A stretch of DNA of 64,000 nt from Myxococcota bacterium (GTDB taxonomy: Bacteria; Myxococcota_A; Polyangia; Palsa-1104; JAEUJZ01). The stretch is taken from the NCBI GenBank assembly GCA_025057315.1, contig JANWXW010000031.1:1-64000 (forward strand). The letters run 5' to 3'. The position numbers and the translations under genes are program-made. Below the pieces are notes generated by a model. It ran no database searches. It worked only from the letters and a program-made list of their open reading frames with translations, and had not been told where the DNA came from. This document shows positions 48,465 to 61,652 of this stretch, piece by piece (positions within the stretch are counted from its first letter, which is position 1; every line of letters starts with the position of its first letter).

Positions 48465-50849
48465 ATGGACACGCGCTTTCGTCGCGCCGCCGTGCTCGGC
48501 GCGGGCGTCATGGGCGGCGGCATTGCGGCGCATCTTGCAGGCGCCGGCCTGGATGTGCTGCTCCTTGACATTGTGCCCGAGGGGGAGAAGGACCGCTCAG
48601 CGCTGGCCCGAGCTGCCATCGAGCGGCTGCGTGCAGCCCGACCGGCGGCTTTCTTCCACCCTACCGATGCCGCCTCGATCCGCGTCGGCAACCTAGAAGA
48701 CGATCTGGCCGAAGCCGCTCGCTGCGACCTGATCATCGAGGCGGTCCGCGAAGACCTGGACATCAAGCGTGCGCTGTTTGCCCGCCTGGAGCCCCTGCTC
48801 GGGCCCAATGCGATTGTCACCTCCAACACCTCGGGGCTGCCCATCGCCCGCCTGATGGAGGGGCGCACCGAGGCCCTGCGACGGCGCTTTCTGGTCACCC
48901 ACTTTTTCAACCCGGTGCGCTACATGCGCCTGCTGGAGATCATTCCGGGCCAGGATACTGATCCGGATGTGGTCGCGGCCGTGTGCCGATTCGGCGAAAC
49001 CACGCTCGGCAAGGGCATCGTCGTTGGGCGGGATACTCCCAATTTTGTTGCCAACCGCATCGGCGTGCATGGCTTGCTCGTCCTCATCCGGCTCGCGTTG
49101 GAGGGCGGCTATACCGTCGAGGAAATCGATGCCATCTTTGGCCCACCGATGGGACGGCCCAAAACCGCCGTGTTCCGCACGGCCGACTTCGTCGGTTTGG
49201 ACACCGTCATCGACGTCGCGCGCAACTGCTACGCCAACCTCCCCCACGACGAGGCGCGTCAGGTCTTCCAGCTGCCCCCGCTGCTGGAGGAGATGGTCCG
49301 GCGCGGTTTGCGGGGGGAAAAGTCAGGCGGGGGATTCTACAAGAAGACGCCCGATGGCATCCTGGCCCTCGACCTGCGCACGCTGGAGTACCGCCCCCAG
49401 CAAAAGCCGCGCTTCGAGTCCGTGGGCCGGGCCCGTAACCTGACCTCACCAGCCGAGCGCATCGCCGCCGTGCTGTCTGGCAGCGACCGTGCCAGCGATA
49501 TCGCCTGGAAAGCCACTGCCCAGAGCCTGGCCTATGCCTCTCGCCGCATCGGTCCACGGCGCGACATCGACGGCAACGCGCTGGACCCACCGATCTGCGA
49601 CGATCTGCTCAGCATCGACCGCGGCATGCGCTGGGGCTACGGGTGGGAGCTGGGCCCATTCGAGATCTGGGACGCTCTGGGGGTGGAAAAGACCGTGCTG
49701 CGCATGGAGCAGGATGGCATCCGCCCCGCTTCGTGGGTCAAGGACATGCTCGGCAGCGGCCGGGGATCCTTTTACCGTGGCGATGCCGCGCGGCGTCTGT
49801 ACTTTGACGTCAGCACGGGAGGCGAGGCAGCGGTGCCGACCTCACCGCGCAGTTTGAGCTTGGCTGCGGTGCGCGCGGCCCGCGGCTACGTCTTGACCAA
49901 CGACGGCGCCACCCTGCTCGACCTGGGCGACGGCGTAGCCGGGCTGGAATTTCACACCAAGATGAACGCCTTGGATACAGACATCCTCGAGATGATAAAC
50001 CGCGCGCTAGAGGCATGCGAGCAGCGCTTCGAGGCCCTGGTGATCGGCAACGAAGCTGTCGAGGCCTTCTCCGCCGGTGCCAATCTCATGCTCATTGTGA
50101 TGGCTGCTTCCCAGAGCAACTGGGACCTCATCGAGCGAACCGTGCGCCAGTTTCAGCAGACCAACCTCCGTCTTCGCGAGGCACCTGTGCCGGTGGTGGC
50201 AGCTCCCTTCGGCCTGACGCTGGGTGGAGGGGCGGAGGTGGCCATGCACGCTGCCGCCATCCGGGCGCACAGCGAGTTGTACATGGGGTTGGTCGAGGTC
50301 GGCGTCGGCCTCATTCCTGGCGCGGGTGGGTGCAAGGAACTGCTGGCCCGGGCGCTTTCCCGCCTGCCGGACGAGGTTGATCCCTTCCCCTTTGTGCGCA
50401 AGGTGTTCGAGACCATCGGTCTGGCCAAGGTCTCCACCTCGGCAGAGGAGGCGCGGGCGCTGGGCTTCCTTGGAGAACGCGATGGTGTGACCTTCAACCG
50501 CGACCACCTGTTGCATGATGCCAAGCAGACCGCCCTGGGGTTGGCGAGGGCCGGCTACCGACCACCGCGGCGTCGCACCTTCCGCCTGCCCGGACCGAGT
50601 GGTTTTGCCACGCTGCGCTCGTGGCTGCAGATGATGCGTGCCGCCAACCAGATTACGCCGCACGATCTGACCGTGGGCACAGAACTGGCGCGCGTGCTCA
50701 CCGGTGGCCAGACGGCACCGACTGTGCGGGTGAGCGAAGAGCACGTGCTCGACCTGGAGCGCGAGGCGTTCCTCAAGCTGTGCGGCGAGGAGAAGTCCCG
50801 CGAGCGCATGATGTATATGCTGCAGCACAACAAGCCGCTCCGGAACTGA
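48465..50849 (+). CDS. 3-Hydroxyacyl-CoA dehydrogenase / enoyl-CoA hydratase fusion (FadN-like)
   Basis: 794 residues. The N-terminal dehydrogenase has the NAD motif AVLGAGVMGGGIAAHLAGAG, the catalytic His in VTHFFNPVRYMRLLEIIPG and two C-terminal helical domains (TPNFVANRIGVHG; RGMRWGYGWELGPFEIWD). The enoyl-CoA hydratase domain (about 480-720) has FSAGANLMLI, LGGGAEVAMHAA, GLVEVGVGLIPGAGGC. Order dehydrogenase then hydratase is the FadN/FadB2 type, the reverse of FadB. It performs two beta-oxidation steps; no thiolase gene lies beside it. GGAGG precedes the ATG. Confidence 0.9.
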   Translation: MDTRFRRAAVLGAGVMGGGIAAHLAGAGLDVLLLDIVPEGEKDRSALARAAIERLRAARPAAFFHPTDAASIRVGNLEDDLAEAARCDLIIEAVREDLDIKRALFARLEPLLGPNAIVTSNTSGLPIARLMEGRTEALRRRFLVTHFFNPVRYMRLLEIIPGQDTDPDVVAAVCRFGETTLGKGIVVGRDTPNFVANRIGVHGLLVLIRLALEGGYTVEEIDAIFGPPMGRPKTAVFRTADFVGLDTVIDVARNCYANLPHDEARQVFQLPPLLEEMVRRGLRGEKSGGGFYKKTPDGILALDLRTLEYRPQQKPRFESVGRARNLTSPAERIAAVLSGSDRASDIAWKATAQSLAYASRRIGPRRDIDGNALDPPICDDLLSIDRGMRWGYGWELGPFEIWDALGVEKTVLRMEQDGIRPASWVKDMLGSGRGSFYRGDAARRLYFDVSTGGEAAVPTSPRSLSLAAVRAARGYVLTNDGATLLDLGDGVAGLEFHTKMNALDTDILEMINRALEACEQRFEALVIGNEAVEAFSAGANLMLIVMAASQSNWDLIERTVRQFQQTNLRLREAPVPVVAAPFGLTLGGGAEVAMHAAAIRAHSELYMGLVEVGVGLIPGAGGCKELLARALSRLPDEVDPFPFVRKVFETIGLAKVSTSAEEARALGFLGERDGVTFNRDHLLHDAKQTALGLARAGYRPPRRRTFRLPGPSGFATLRSWLQMMRAANQITPHDLTVGTELARVLTGGQTAPTVRVSEEHVLDLEREAFLKLCGEEKSRERMMYMLQHNKPLRN

Positions 50850-50974
50850 TGGAACGCCAGGGCGGTCGTCGTCCAAACATGCGCTGCGGGCAAAACTGGA
50901 GCGGTGAGCCCCTCCACACTGCTCGGCGGGGCCCGGGTCTCTTTTTTCGCTCCGAATACGCTGTAAGAGGGGGC

Positions 50975-50999
50975 CTGCCTCCTCCCAGCTGGGAGGCAG
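50975..50999. terminator. Candidate bidirectional terminator
   Basis: CTGCCTCC (50975-50982) pairs with GGAGGCAG (50992-50999) around the palindrome CCCAGCTGGG. It sits between the convergent beta-oxidation and VTT-protein genes, seven bases from the latter's stop. Confidence 0.55.
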
Positions 51000-51005
51000 C
51001 CCCTG

Positions 51006-51557
51006 CTAGCGCTGCAACCAGCGGGTGACTTGGTCGCACAGCAGCACCACCCCCACCGTGGGCAGGACAATCCCCAGGGCAGAGCCGAGGAGATAGTGGC
51101 GGTAGCGTACGCCCGACAGGGCCAGCAGCGCATTGAGCGGCGGGGCAACAAAGAACATCAGCCGCAACAGGGCCACCGTGCGCACCGGTCTGGCCCCGAG
51201 GTGAGCGAGGGCCCGGCGCACCAGCGGCCGCTGCACCGCGGCCAGGGCCTGGCCACCGATGGCACGGACGACGACGAAGCCGAGCGATACGGAACATAGC
51301 GCACCCAGGTAGCCCAAGATTCCTCCCCAGCACTGGCCGTAGCCGAGCACGGCGGCGACGATGAAGACAACTCCAGGCACGTGCAGCAGTTCTCCCACCG
51401 CAAACAAGGAGATGTAGATCAGCACGCCCACCGCTCCGGCCTCGCTGCACAGCGCGCGCAGCCGCTCCACGGACAGCTGGGCGGCAGCGCCGCGGCCGGC
51501 CAGGTAGAGCCCGCCCAGTACCAGGACCAGTAAGGTCAGACGCCAGCGGGAAGACAT
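51006..51557 (-). CDS. VTT/DedA-like integral membrane protein
   Basis: 183 residues, about five hydrophobic segments (LLVLVLGGLYLAG, VGVLIYISLFAVGELLHV, GVVFIVAAVLGYGQ, ALCSVSLGFVVV, LLGSALGIVLPTVGVVLLC). The VTT (TVP38/TMEM64, SNARE-associated) domain pattern is LxRLxxFVAPPLNALLALSGVRYRHY. Proteins of this group include lipid scramblases and DedA transporters; the substrate is not known here. Starts four bases after the aminotransferase stop. Confidence 0.75.
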   Translation of the reverse strand: MSSRWRLTLLVLVLGGLYLAGRGAAAQLSVERLRALCSEAGAVGVLIYISLFAVGELLHVPGVVFIVAAVLGYGQCWGGILGYLGALCSVSLGFVVVRAIGGQALAAVQRPLVRRALAHLGARPVRTVALLRLMFFVAPPLNALLALSGVRYRHYLLGSALGIVLPTVGVVLLCDQVTRWLQR

Positions 51558-51561
51558 TTCA

Positions 51562-52707
51562 TCACAGCGCGCGCAGGCGGCGTGCGGCCTCTTCCAGCAC
51601 GTCGTCTTCTTTGGCGAAACACAGGCGCACCAGGCGCTCGCCCACCGGGTCGCGGTAGAAGCTGCTGCCCGCGACGGTAGCGACGCCCACGCGGGCGAGG
51701 ATGTGCATGGCTGCCTCGCGTGAGGTGGCCAGGCCGAGCCGCGACACATCCGCCAGGACATAGTAGGCCCCTTGGGGCCAGGACGGAAACAACCTGGCCG
51801 CCTCCAGCGCCGCGCACAGGATGTCGCGCTTTCTCTGATAGCCCCTAGAAAGGGCTGTAAAATACTCCTTATCCATGGCCAGACCCCGCAGTGCCCCGTG
51901 CTGCAAGGGGGTCGGGGCGCACACGTACAGGAGGTCGTGGGCCACGGTGATGGAAGGCACCGCCCCGGCAGGGGCACTGAGGTAGCCAACCCGCCAGCCG
52001 GTTACGGCAAAGGTCTTGGAGAAGCCGGAGATGGTCACCGTACGCTGGCGCATTGCGCCCCGAGTGGCCAGCGGCACGTGGCGCCCTCCATCGAAGACAA
52101 TGTGCTCATAGATCTCATCGGTCAGAGCGATCAGATCATGTTGCTCGCAGAAGGCGGCCACCACATCCAGCTCGGCCTCAGAGAAGACTTTACCGCTCGG
52201 ATTGCACGGGGTGCACAGGACGATGCCACGGGTCTGCGGGGTGACGGCTGCCTCCAGCGCGGCGCGGCTCAGCTCCCAGTCGGGTGGCCGCAATGGAACG
52301 AGCACCGGACGCAGGCCCAAGGCGACGAGGGTGTTGTAGTGGTAGCCATAAAATGGCTCCAATAGGATCATCTCGTCGCCAGGTTCGAACAGCGCCAGCA
52401 CGGCCGCGGCGAAAGCACCGGTAGCGCCGGCTGTGATCACCACCTCGTGCTCAGGGTCGAGGTGGAGGCCGTAGTCATGGGCGATCTTGTTGGCGACCGC
52501 CAGGCGCAGGGGCGACAGGCCTGCTGGCGGCGCATAGGTAGCCAGGCACTGGTCGATGGCGGCATGCGCGCCCTGCGCCACCAGCGGTGGTGTGGGCAGA
52601 TCACACAATCCCTGGCCGAGGTTGATGCCGCCTGCCTCCTCACAGGCCCGGGTCATGGCGCGGATGTCGGAGATGGCCAGCGATGCCAGACGCGATCCGA
52701 TGCGCAT
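51562..52707 (-). CDS. PLP-dependent class I/II aminotransferase
   Basis: 381 residues. The pyridoxal phosphate lysine is in TISGFSKTFAVTGWRVGY; TAGATGAFAAAVL, CTPCNPSGKVF and DEIYEHIVFDGG (cofactor binding) complete a fold-type I aspartate/kynurenine-type aminotransferase. Arg in the C-terminal RLVRLCFAKEDD likely binds the substrate carboxylate. Substrate not assigned. Followed by the VTT protein gene. Confidence 0.92.
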   Translation of the reverse strand: MRIGSRLASLAISDIRAMTRACEEAGGINLGQGLCDLPTPPLVAQGAHAAIDQCLATYAPPAGLSPLRLAVANKIAHDYGLHLDPEHEVVITAGATGAFAAAVLALFEPGDEMILLEPFYGYHYNTLVALGLRPVLVPLRPPDWELSRAALEAAVTPQTRGIVLCTPCNPSGKVFSEAELDVVAAFCEQHDLIALTDEIYEHIVFDGGRHVPLATRGAMRQRTVTISGFSKTFAVTGWRVGYLSAPAGAVPSITVAHDLLYVCAPTPLQHGALRGLAMDKEYFTALSRGYQRKRDILCAALEAARLFPSWPQGAYYVLADVSRLGLATSREAAMHILARVGVATVAGSSFYRDPVGERLVRLCFAKEDDVLEEAARRLRAL

Positions 52708-52728
52708 GCGCCCAGTGTAGCAGGTGGG

Positions 52729-55386
<2,658 letters not shown>

Positions 55387-55393
55387 GGCGATG

Positions 55394-55401
55394 GGTATAC
55401 C
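55394..55401. promoter_or_regulatory. Palindrome in the 23-bp gap between ppdK and SDR starts
   Basis: GGTATACC is an 8-base perfect palindrome that occupies the middle of the gap. It could be a -10 element usable in both directions or an operator. Confidence 0.3.
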
Positions 55402-55409
55402 ATGGCTCT

Positions 55410-56195
55410 ATGGACGACAGGCTCATGGATCTCTTCCAGCTGCAGGGTCGGGTGGCCCTGGTGACCGGTGCCAGTCGGGGCATCGGCGAGGCCAGCGCCC
55501 GTCGTCTGCGGCAGGCGGGTGCCACCGTGGTGCTGTGTTCCCGCAAGCAGGAAGCAGTCGAAGCCGCGCGCGACCGCCTGGTGTCGTCTGGCCCTGGCCC
55601 AGAGCCGCTGGCGCTCGCTTGCCACGTCGGTCGTCCTGACCAGGTGCAGCGCCTCGTCACAGAGGTGATCGACCGCCTGGGCCGCATCGATATCCTGGTC
55701 AACAACGCCGGCACCAACCCCTATTTGGGTCCGGTGCTGGGTGCAACGCCGGAGGCCTACCAGAAGACATTCGACATCAATCTGGCGGGGGCGGTCCTGC
55801 TCAGCCGGCTGTGCGCTCAGCACCTCATTTCGCGCGGGGCCCCAGGCAGCATCATCAACATCGCCAGCATCCTGGGGCTCGCCGCCGCGCCAATGCAGGG
55901 TCTGTACGGCATGACCAAGGCGGCCCTGGTCTCCCTGACCCGGACCCTGGCAGCCGAGCTGGGTGGCGCCGGCATCCGCGTAAACGCCATCGCGCCCGGG
56001 ATCATCGACACGCGCCTGGCCCGTGCCCTGATCGACAACCCCGAGATCCATGGACGCCTTGTGGCCCGCACCCCTTTGGGTCGGCACGGCCAGCCCGATG
56101 AGGTTGCCGCCGCGGTGCTCTTTCTCGCCTCGGATGCCGCCTCGTTCATCACCGGCCACACCTTGGTTGTCGACGGCGGATATACGATCGCATAA
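55410..56195 (+). CDS. Short-chain dehydrogenase/reductase
   Basis: 261 residues. Cofactor motif [27 protein letters not shown], catalytic Ser in IINIASILG and YGMTKAA (Tyr/Lys), [12 protein letters not shown]. The Cys and Arg near SRKQEA after the second strand favour NADP. The C-terminus [10 protein letters not shown] is typical of FabG-like oxidoreductases. Substrate unknown. ATG 55425 is also possible. No Shine-Dalgarno is clear. Confidence 0.88.
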   Translation: MDDRLMDLFQLQGRVALVTGASRGIGEASARRLRQAGATVVLCSRKQEAVEAARDRLVSSGPGPEPLALACHVGRPDQVQRLVTEVIDRLGRIDILVNNAGTNPYLGPVLGATPEAYQKTFDINLAGAVLLSRLCAQHLISRGAPGSIINIASILGLAAAPMQGLYGMTKAALVSLTRTLAAELGGAGIRVNAIAPGIIDTRLARALIDNPEIHGRLVARTPLGRHGQPDEVAAAVLFLASDAASFITGHTLVVDGGYTIA

Positions 56196-56221
56196 ACTAT
56201 AAGATTCGGAGCGCATATGCC

Positions 56222-57937
56222 ATGAACCCTTCCCCCTCCCCTCGCCCGCCGATCCGTGCTCCGCGGGGCCGTACCCTGTCCTGCCGTGGCTGGGGTCAAG
56301 AGGCAGCGCTGCGCATGCTCATGAACAACCTGGACCCCGAGGTGGCCGAGCGCCCCGAGGAGCTGGTGGTCTATGGTGGCACGGGGCGGGCAGCACGGTC
56401 ATGGGAAGCCTTCGACGTGATTGTCCGCGAGCTGCGTGCCCTGGACAATGACCAGACCCTGCTGGTGCAGTCGGGCAAGGCGGTGGGGGTGCTGCGCACC
56501 CATCCGGATGCGCCGCGCGTGCTGATTGCCAACACCAACCTGGTGCCTGCCTGGGCCACCTGGGAGCATTTCTGGAAGCTGGAGGCCGCAGGCCTCATCA
56601 TGTATGGGCAGATGACCGCCGGATCCTGGATCTATATTGGTACGCAAGGGATCCTCCAGGGTACCTATGAGACGTTCGCCGCTGCGGCGCGGACCCACTT
56701 TGACGGGACATTGTCCGGGCGCCTGGTCGTCTCCGGTGGCCTGGGCGGCATGGGCGGCGCGCAGCCCCTGGCAGTGACGATGAACGGCGGTGTGTTTCTC
56801 GGCGTAGAGGTGGACCCCCGGCGCATCGCCCGGCGCCTGGAAACCGGCTATCTCGACGAGCAGGCTCGCGATCTCGACGATGCGCTTATGCGCTGCCGGA
56901 GGGCATGCGAAGCCAGGCGGCCACTGTCGGTGGGGTTGGAGGACAACATCGCCCGCGTGCTGCCGGAACTGGTACGCCGGGGTGTGGTGCCGGACCTGAT
57001 CACCGACCAGACCTCGGCCCATGATCCGCTCTGCGGATACATCCCCGTGGGCGTTGAGCCGGGGCAAGCCGAGGCGCTGCGGCGCGCCGACCCCGACGGA
57101 TATGTGCTGCGAGCCCGGCAGTCGATGGTGACGCAGCTGCGGGCCATGCTGGACCTGGGAGACCGCGGTGCACACCTATTCGACTATGGCAACAACCTGC
57201 GCGGGCAGGCTCTGTTGCTGCCGGGGTCGGGTCTGGATCGCGAGACGCTGTTCCGCCGTATCCCCGGCTTCGTCCCAGCTTACATCCGGCCCCTGTTTTG
57301 TCAAGGCCAGGGTCCATTCCGCTGGGTGGCGCTCTCGGGTGATCCAGAGGACATTCGGCGGACCGATGCGGCCGTGCTGGAAGAGCTGCGCGGAAGCGAA
57401 CGGGAGCCTCACCTGCGGCGCTGGCTCAGCCTGGCCGAGGAGCGGGTGGCTTTCCAGGGCCTGCCGGCACGCATCTGCTGGCTCGGCTACGGCGAGCGCG
57501 CACGGGTGGGAAGGCGCTTCAACCAAATGGTCCGCCGCGGCGAGGTCTCCGCACCCATCGTGATCGGCCGGGACCACCTGGACTGTGGCTCGGTGGCCTC
57601 GCCGAACCGCGAGACCGAGGGCATGCGCGATGGCAGCGATGCGGTCAGTGACTGGGTGTTCCTGAACGCGCTGGCCAACTGCGCCGCCGGTGCCACATGG
57701 GTCTCGGTGCACCATGGGGGTGGTGTCGGCATCGGCTACTCCCAACACGCCGGCATGGTCGTGGTAGCCGACGGAACAGAGGAAGCGGACCGGCGCCTGG
57801 AACGGGTCCTGACGGCAGATCCGGCCCTGGGTGTGCTGCGCCATGCCGACGCCGGGTATGAGGAGGCCATCCGCTTTGCCGAGCGACAAGGCCTGCGCGT
57901 GCCGAGCCGAGCCGCCTCGGAGGACCGACGGGGGTGA
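56222..57937 (+). CDS. hutU: Urocanate hydratase
   Basis: 571 residues. Converts urocanate to imidazolone-propionate in histidine degradation, with tightly bound NAD+ acting as electrophile. Recognised by [50 protein letters not shown] and the signature [19 protein letters not shown] with the conserved Cys. 26 bases after the SDR. Its stop overlaps the GTG of the chemoreceptor-like gene. hutH (histidase) is not in the window. Confidence 0.96.
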   Translation: MNPSPSPRPPIRAPRGRTLSCRGWGQEAALRMLMNNLDPEVAERPEELVVYGGTGRAARSWEAFDVIVRELRALDNDQTLLVQSGKAVGVLRTHPDAPRVLIANTNLVPAWATWEHFWKLEAAGLIMYGQMTAGSWIYIGTQGILQGTYETFAAAARTHFDGTLSGRLVVSGGLGGMGGAQPLAVTMNGGVFLGVEVDPRRIARRLETGYLDEQARDLDDALMRCRRACEARRPLSVGLEDNIARVLPELVRRGVVPDLITDQTSAHDPLCGYIPVGVEPGQAEALRRADPDGYVLRARQSMVTQLRAMLDLGDRGAHLFDYGNNLRGQALLLPGSGLDRETLFRRIPGFVPAYIRPLFCQGQGPFRWVALSGDPEDIRRTDAAVLEELRGSEREPHLRRWLSLAEERVAFQGLPARICWLGYGERARVGRRFNQMVRRGEVSAPIVIGRDHLDCGSVASPNRETEGMRDGSDAVSDWVFLNALANCAAGATWVSVHHGGGVGIGYSQHAGMVVVADGTEEADRRLERVLTADPALGVLRHADAGYEEAIRFAERQGLRVPSRAASEDRRG

Positions 57938-60042
57938 GCGGGGCGGGCAGCCTTCCAGCCAGCCTTCGCCGCAGGCTGCTCGTGCCGGCCGTTGGGATGC
58001 TGGCGCTGCTGCTGCTTGCCTTGGGGGTGCTGGGGCTGCGCTGGGTCGAGGAGACAGCGGTGGTGGCAGCCGAGCTGCGCGGGCTGGTGGTGGGACAGGG
58101 TTTGGCCACCTCGGCAGAGTTGCTGGCTGCGCTGGGCGCGGGTCAGGCCAGCGAGATCGACAACATCCTAAGACGTGCGCTGGCCGCCGAGCCACACCTG
58201 GCCTACCTTGCCCTCCAGGGCGCGGGTCGATTCCACCTGGCTCTGCGACAGGATCAGGAGGGGGCCCGGCTGGCAGCCCAGCGCGAGGTCCTGGCCGCGC
58301 TGCATGAGGGTCTGCGTGGCCCTGGCATCCGCCGTCCGGACGGCATTCGGCTTCTGATCGTGCCCCAGTTGCTGCCGCCCCGACGCCGGGGTGGAGACGC
58401 AGAGGGGCTGTCCCCGTTCGGCACGCTCTACGTGGCCGTGTCACTGGATCGAGAAGAGGGCAAGGCGCGTCTGGGGCTGCGCGCGCTGATGGCGCTGGGC
58501 ATGATGGGACTGGTGACCTGCGCGGTGGTGCTGCTGCATCTGCTGGCCACCCTGTCGCGCCGCCTGGAACAGCTCTGGCACGACGTGCAACGGCTGGAGC
58601 AGGGCGACCTCAGGGTGCGGGGCGGCACCCGCGGCCCGGACGAGGTGGGGGAGATCGGCCGTGCCCTCGATGCAGCTGTCAGGCATCTGGGGCGGATTGT
58701 GGACCAAGTGCGGGCTTCTGCCCATCTGCTGGAGCGAGCTGCCCGCGATGCCGGAGAAGCTGCTGGGGTGGCGGGCAGGGGGCTCGCCACGCAGAGCGCA
58801 GACACCGACGAGGCATTGCAGGCCATCCGCACCATGGTGGTAACGCTGGGCACCGCACTCAAACAGGCCGAGTCCATCCGCGAGGAGGCCCGCCTCGCCT
58901 CGGGCATCGTGCAGCGGCTGACATCGCTGGGCCAGGAGTCCTCCACCCAAGTCGAGGAAGCGGAGCGAGCGCTGGGCGTGGCCATCGAGAGCATCGACCA
59001 GCTGGGGGCCGCCACTGGCGAGGTGACCCGCCTTGCTGGCCTCCTCGGCGAGACGGCCAGCGGCACGGCAAGCGCCATGCAGGAGGTCAAGCAGACCATC
59101 GGCCGCATCCGGGAAGCAGCCACAACGGCCGCCACGCTGGCCTCGGATGCCAGCGTGGATGCCGAGCGCGGGAGCATGATTTTGGCCGAGAGCCTGGGTG
59201 GAATCGACCACATTCGCGAGGCCTCCAGTGCCATCAGCGCCGTCACGGACGATCTGCAGCGGCGCGTCAGTGAGATCGGCGATGTCCTGCACCTGATTAC
59301 CGAACTGACCCAGCGGACCAACTTGCTGGCGCTCAACGCTTCCATCCTGGCCGCTCAGGCGGGCGCCGAGGGGCGGGGCTTCGCGGTCGTAGCAGATGAG
59401 ATCAAGGACCTGGCGCGGCGCACAGCCAACTCGGCGGGAAGCATCGACAGCCTCATCCAGTCCCTGGCAGACAGCGCCCATGCCGCCCGCCGCGCCGCCG
59501 TCGCATGTGGCGAGGCCGTGGAGGCCGGAGCATTTCGGGTTCGCGACGCAGCACGCACCATGGGCGATGTCCTGACCCGGCTACGGGGCTGGGCCCAGAC
59601 CGCTCGTTCCCTCACCAATCTGGTGGACGATCAGGCCAGGAGCACCCTGCAGGTCTTCCGGTCGATCCAGGAGGTGCAGGCCCGCGCCGGGGAGATGGCC
59701 ACCAGGACGGCCGAGCAGTCCCGCCGCGCCGAACACGCCCACCGTCAGGGGATGCGCCTTCAGGAAGCGCTCGCGGTGCTGGCCAGCAGCGCCCAGGAGC
59801 AGCGCGACGGAACAGGGCAGGTGGCTCTGATGCTCCAGCGCCTGAGCCAGATCGTCGACGAGGTGTGTGCTGCAGACCGCCTCCGGATCACGGAGGCCGA
59901 ACGGGTGCGCAACCTGTTGGAAATCCTCCGACGGGTGCTCGGCAGCCACCGTGACGCGTTGGCTTCGCTGGAAAGAATCAACGTCGATATGCGCACGCAG
60001 GCCGAGAGGTTGCTAAACCATCTGGAGCGGTTGCAAACCTGA
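57934..60042 (+). CDS. Methyl-accepting chemotaxis-like protein
   Basis: 702 residues, GTG start overlapping hutU (GTGA). TM1 (about 14-36) and TM2 (about 187-209) flank a 150-residue extracytoplasmic segment without a clear known sensor; a HAMP domain (about 210-262; [20 protein letters not shown]) leads to a long coiled coil and a signalling hairpin ([40 protein letters not shown]). It should work through CheA/CheW; those genes are not here. Its place between hutU and hutI suggests sensing of histidine or a catabolite. Confidence 0.87.
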   Translation: MSGAGSLPASLRRRLLVPAVGMLALLLLALGVLGLRWVEETAVVAAELRGLVVGQGLATSAELLAALGAGQASEIDNILRRALAAEPHLAYLALQGAGRFHLALRQDQEGARLAAQREVLAALHEGLRGPGIRRPDGIRLLIVPQLLPPRRRGGDAEGLSPFGTLYVAVSLDREEGKARLGLRALMALGMMGLVTCAVVLLHLLATLSRRLEQLWHDVQRLEQGDLRVRGGTRGPDEVGEIGRALDAAVRHLGRIVDQVRASAHLLERAARDAGEAAGVAGRGLATQSADTDEALQAIRTMVVTLGTALKQAESIREEARLASGIVQRLTSLGQESSTQVEEAERALGVAIESIDQLGAATGEVTRLAGLLGETASGTASAMQEVKQTIGRIREAATTAATLASDASVDAERGSMILAESLGGIDHIREASSAISAVTDDLQRRVSEIGDVLHLITELTQRTNLLALNASILAAQAGAEGRGFAVVADEIKDLARRTANSAGSIDSLIQSLADSAHAARRAAVACGEAVEAGAFRVRDAARTMGDVLTRLRGWAQTARSLTNLVDDQARSTLQVFRSIQEVQARAGEMATRTAEQSRRAEHAHRQGMRLQEALAVLASSAQEQRDGTGQVALMLQRLSQIVDEVCAADRLRITEAERVRNLLEILRRVLGSHRDALASLERINVDMRTQAERLLNHLERLQT

Positions 60043-60062
60043 GCCGGTCCGAAACGAACCTC

Positions 60063-61304
60063 ATGGGGAGTCTCATCGTTACAGACATCGGAGAGCTGGT
60101 CACGGCAGATGGCTCCGGCGTGGGCGAGCCTGCCCTGGGCCTGGTGCACGATGCAGAGATCGTCGTGGTGGGCCACGAGGTGGTGTATGCTGGCCCCCGC
60201 GGGGGGGGGCCGCGGCCTGCCGACCTGCCTCCACCGGTGGCTATAGACAGCGTGGACGGACGGCTGGTCTCGCCGGGGCTGTGCGATCCGCATACGCACC
60301 CCTTGTGGGCGGGCGAGCGGACTCGGGAGTTTGATCTCAGAAACCAGGGTGTCCGCTATGCTGAGATCCAGCGGCAAGGCGGCGGCATCCTAGCCACGGT
60401 GCGCGCCACGACCGCCGCCAGCGATGAGGCCCTGATCGCGGGCATGCGTGCACGCCTCCACCGCATGCTGGCCCAGGGGGTGACTCGCTGCGAAGCCAAG
60501 ACCGGCTACGGCCTGCTCCCTGCGGCAGAACTGCGCCTGTTGGACCTGCTGGTGCAGGCCGCTGCGGGCCAACCGGTCAGCGTGTCACCGACCTTGCTGT
60601 GCCATGTGCCCCCGCCGGGTCTGTCGCCAGCGGAGCGGGCAGACCTCGTGGCGGCGCTGGCTGCCATCCTGCCCGAGGCAAAGCGCCGTGGGGCAGAGGC
60701 GTTGGACGTATACTGCGACGAAGGGGCCTTCACCCTCGCCGAGACAGAATTTCTGCTCCGCGCCGGTCGGGCGGCTGGCCTGCGCCTGCGCTGCCACGCG
60801 GAGCAATTTACCCACACCGGAGCGGCGGAACGGGCGGCTTGTCTCGGCGCTACCTCGGTGGAGCACCTGGAGCAGATCGATCCTGCGGGCGTTGTGGCCC
60901 TGGCTCGCGCCGGCACAGTGGCCAACCTGCTGCCCGGTGCAGCCCTGACGCTTCGGTTGCCCTGGCCCGACGCTCGCCGTCTCATCGACGCGGGCGTGCG
61001 CGTGGCCCTGGGCACGGATCTGAACCCGGGCACCTCTCTGAGCGAGTCGCTGCCCCTGATGATGACCCTGGCCTGCACGCAAATGGGCATGAGCTGCGCC
61101 GAGGCCTGGCTCGCAGTGACGATCCATGCCGCCCATGCCGTCGGCAGCTCGGGTCGCCTGCGTGCCGGCGCGCGTGCCGACATCGTGGTCTGGGACGCAG
61201 AGGGGTATCGCGAGGTCTGCCAGCACTTCGGTGTGCCTCTGGCGCAGCGCGTCTACATCGCCGGTCAGCTCGTCTGGGAGGCGGCTCCCGGCCCAGCTCG
61301 GTGA
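60063..61304 (+). CDS. hutI: Imidazolonepropionase
   Basis: 413 residues. Third step of histidine degradation: hydrolysis to N-formimino-glutamate. Amidohydrolase metal residues: SPGLCDPHTHPLWAG (HxH), RLRCHAEQFTHTGAAERA and LGTDLNPGTSLS (Asp). TREFDLRNQGVRYAEIQ matches the HutI-specific segment. Starts 20 bases after the chemoreceptor-like gene. Gene order hutU - receptor - hutI suggests one operon. Confidence 0.96.
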   Translation: MGSLIVTDIGELVTADGSGVGEPALGLVHDAEIVVVGHEVVYAGPRGGGPRPADLPPPVAIDSVDGRLVSPGLCDPHTHPLWAGERTREFDLRNQGVRYAEIQRQGGGILATVRATTAASDEALIAGMRARLHRMLAQGVTRCEAKTGYGLLPAAELRLLDLLVQAAAGQPVSVSPTLLCHVPPPGLSPAERADLVAALAAILPEAKRRGAEALDVYCDEGAFTLAETEFLLRAGRAAGLRLRCHAEQFTHTGAAERAACLGATSVEHLEQIDPAGVVALARAGTVANLLPGAALTLRLPWPDARRLIDAGVRVALGTDLNPGTSLSESLPLMMTLACTQMGMSCAEAWLAVTIHAAHAVGSSGRLRAGARADIVVWDAEGYREVCQHFGVPLAQRVYIAGQLVWEAAPGPAR

Positions 61305-61433
61305 GCTGCCGCCGGATTGCGCAGGCAAGCCCGGAGCTGGCTGGCACAGCGGCCCTGCCCCCCGATGTTCTCGATCGGGTTGTTCCGGCGTTCGGTGTTG
61401 CCTGACATGGGGTGGCGGAACTGGGGGCTATGC

Positions 61434-61652
61434 CTAGCCACCCGGAGCGCTGTCTGCCCCTTGCAGATCCTGCGGCTCCGCCAGGTCCGTAGGGGAGGCC
61501 AGGTCAGGCGGTGCCGCTGGCGCGGTGTCCTCCGCAGGCGCGGTGCACTGCCCTTTGATGCAGCTGGTGCCGGGCGTGCAGTCGCTGTGGCGGAGGCACC
61601 GGTCGGTGCAGCCGGACAGCAACAGAAGCAACAGCAAGACCTTAGAACGCAT
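61434..61652 (-). CDS. Small Cys-rich lipoprotein
   Basis: 72 residues from ATG 61652 (an upstream in-frame start at 61709 gives a poor signal peptide). Signal and lipobox KVLLLLLLLSGC, then one module DRCLRHSDCTPGTSCIKGQC like those in the large lipoprotein at 18.1 kb, and an acidic Ala/Pro/Asp tail. The start overlaps the preceding gene by 11 bases, so it is coupled to the outer-membrane protein gene. Function unknown. Confidence 0.75.
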   Translation of the reverse strand: MRSKVLLLLLLLSGCTDRCLRHSDCTPGTSCIKGQCTAPAEDTAPAAPPDLASPTDLAEPQDLQGADSAPGG

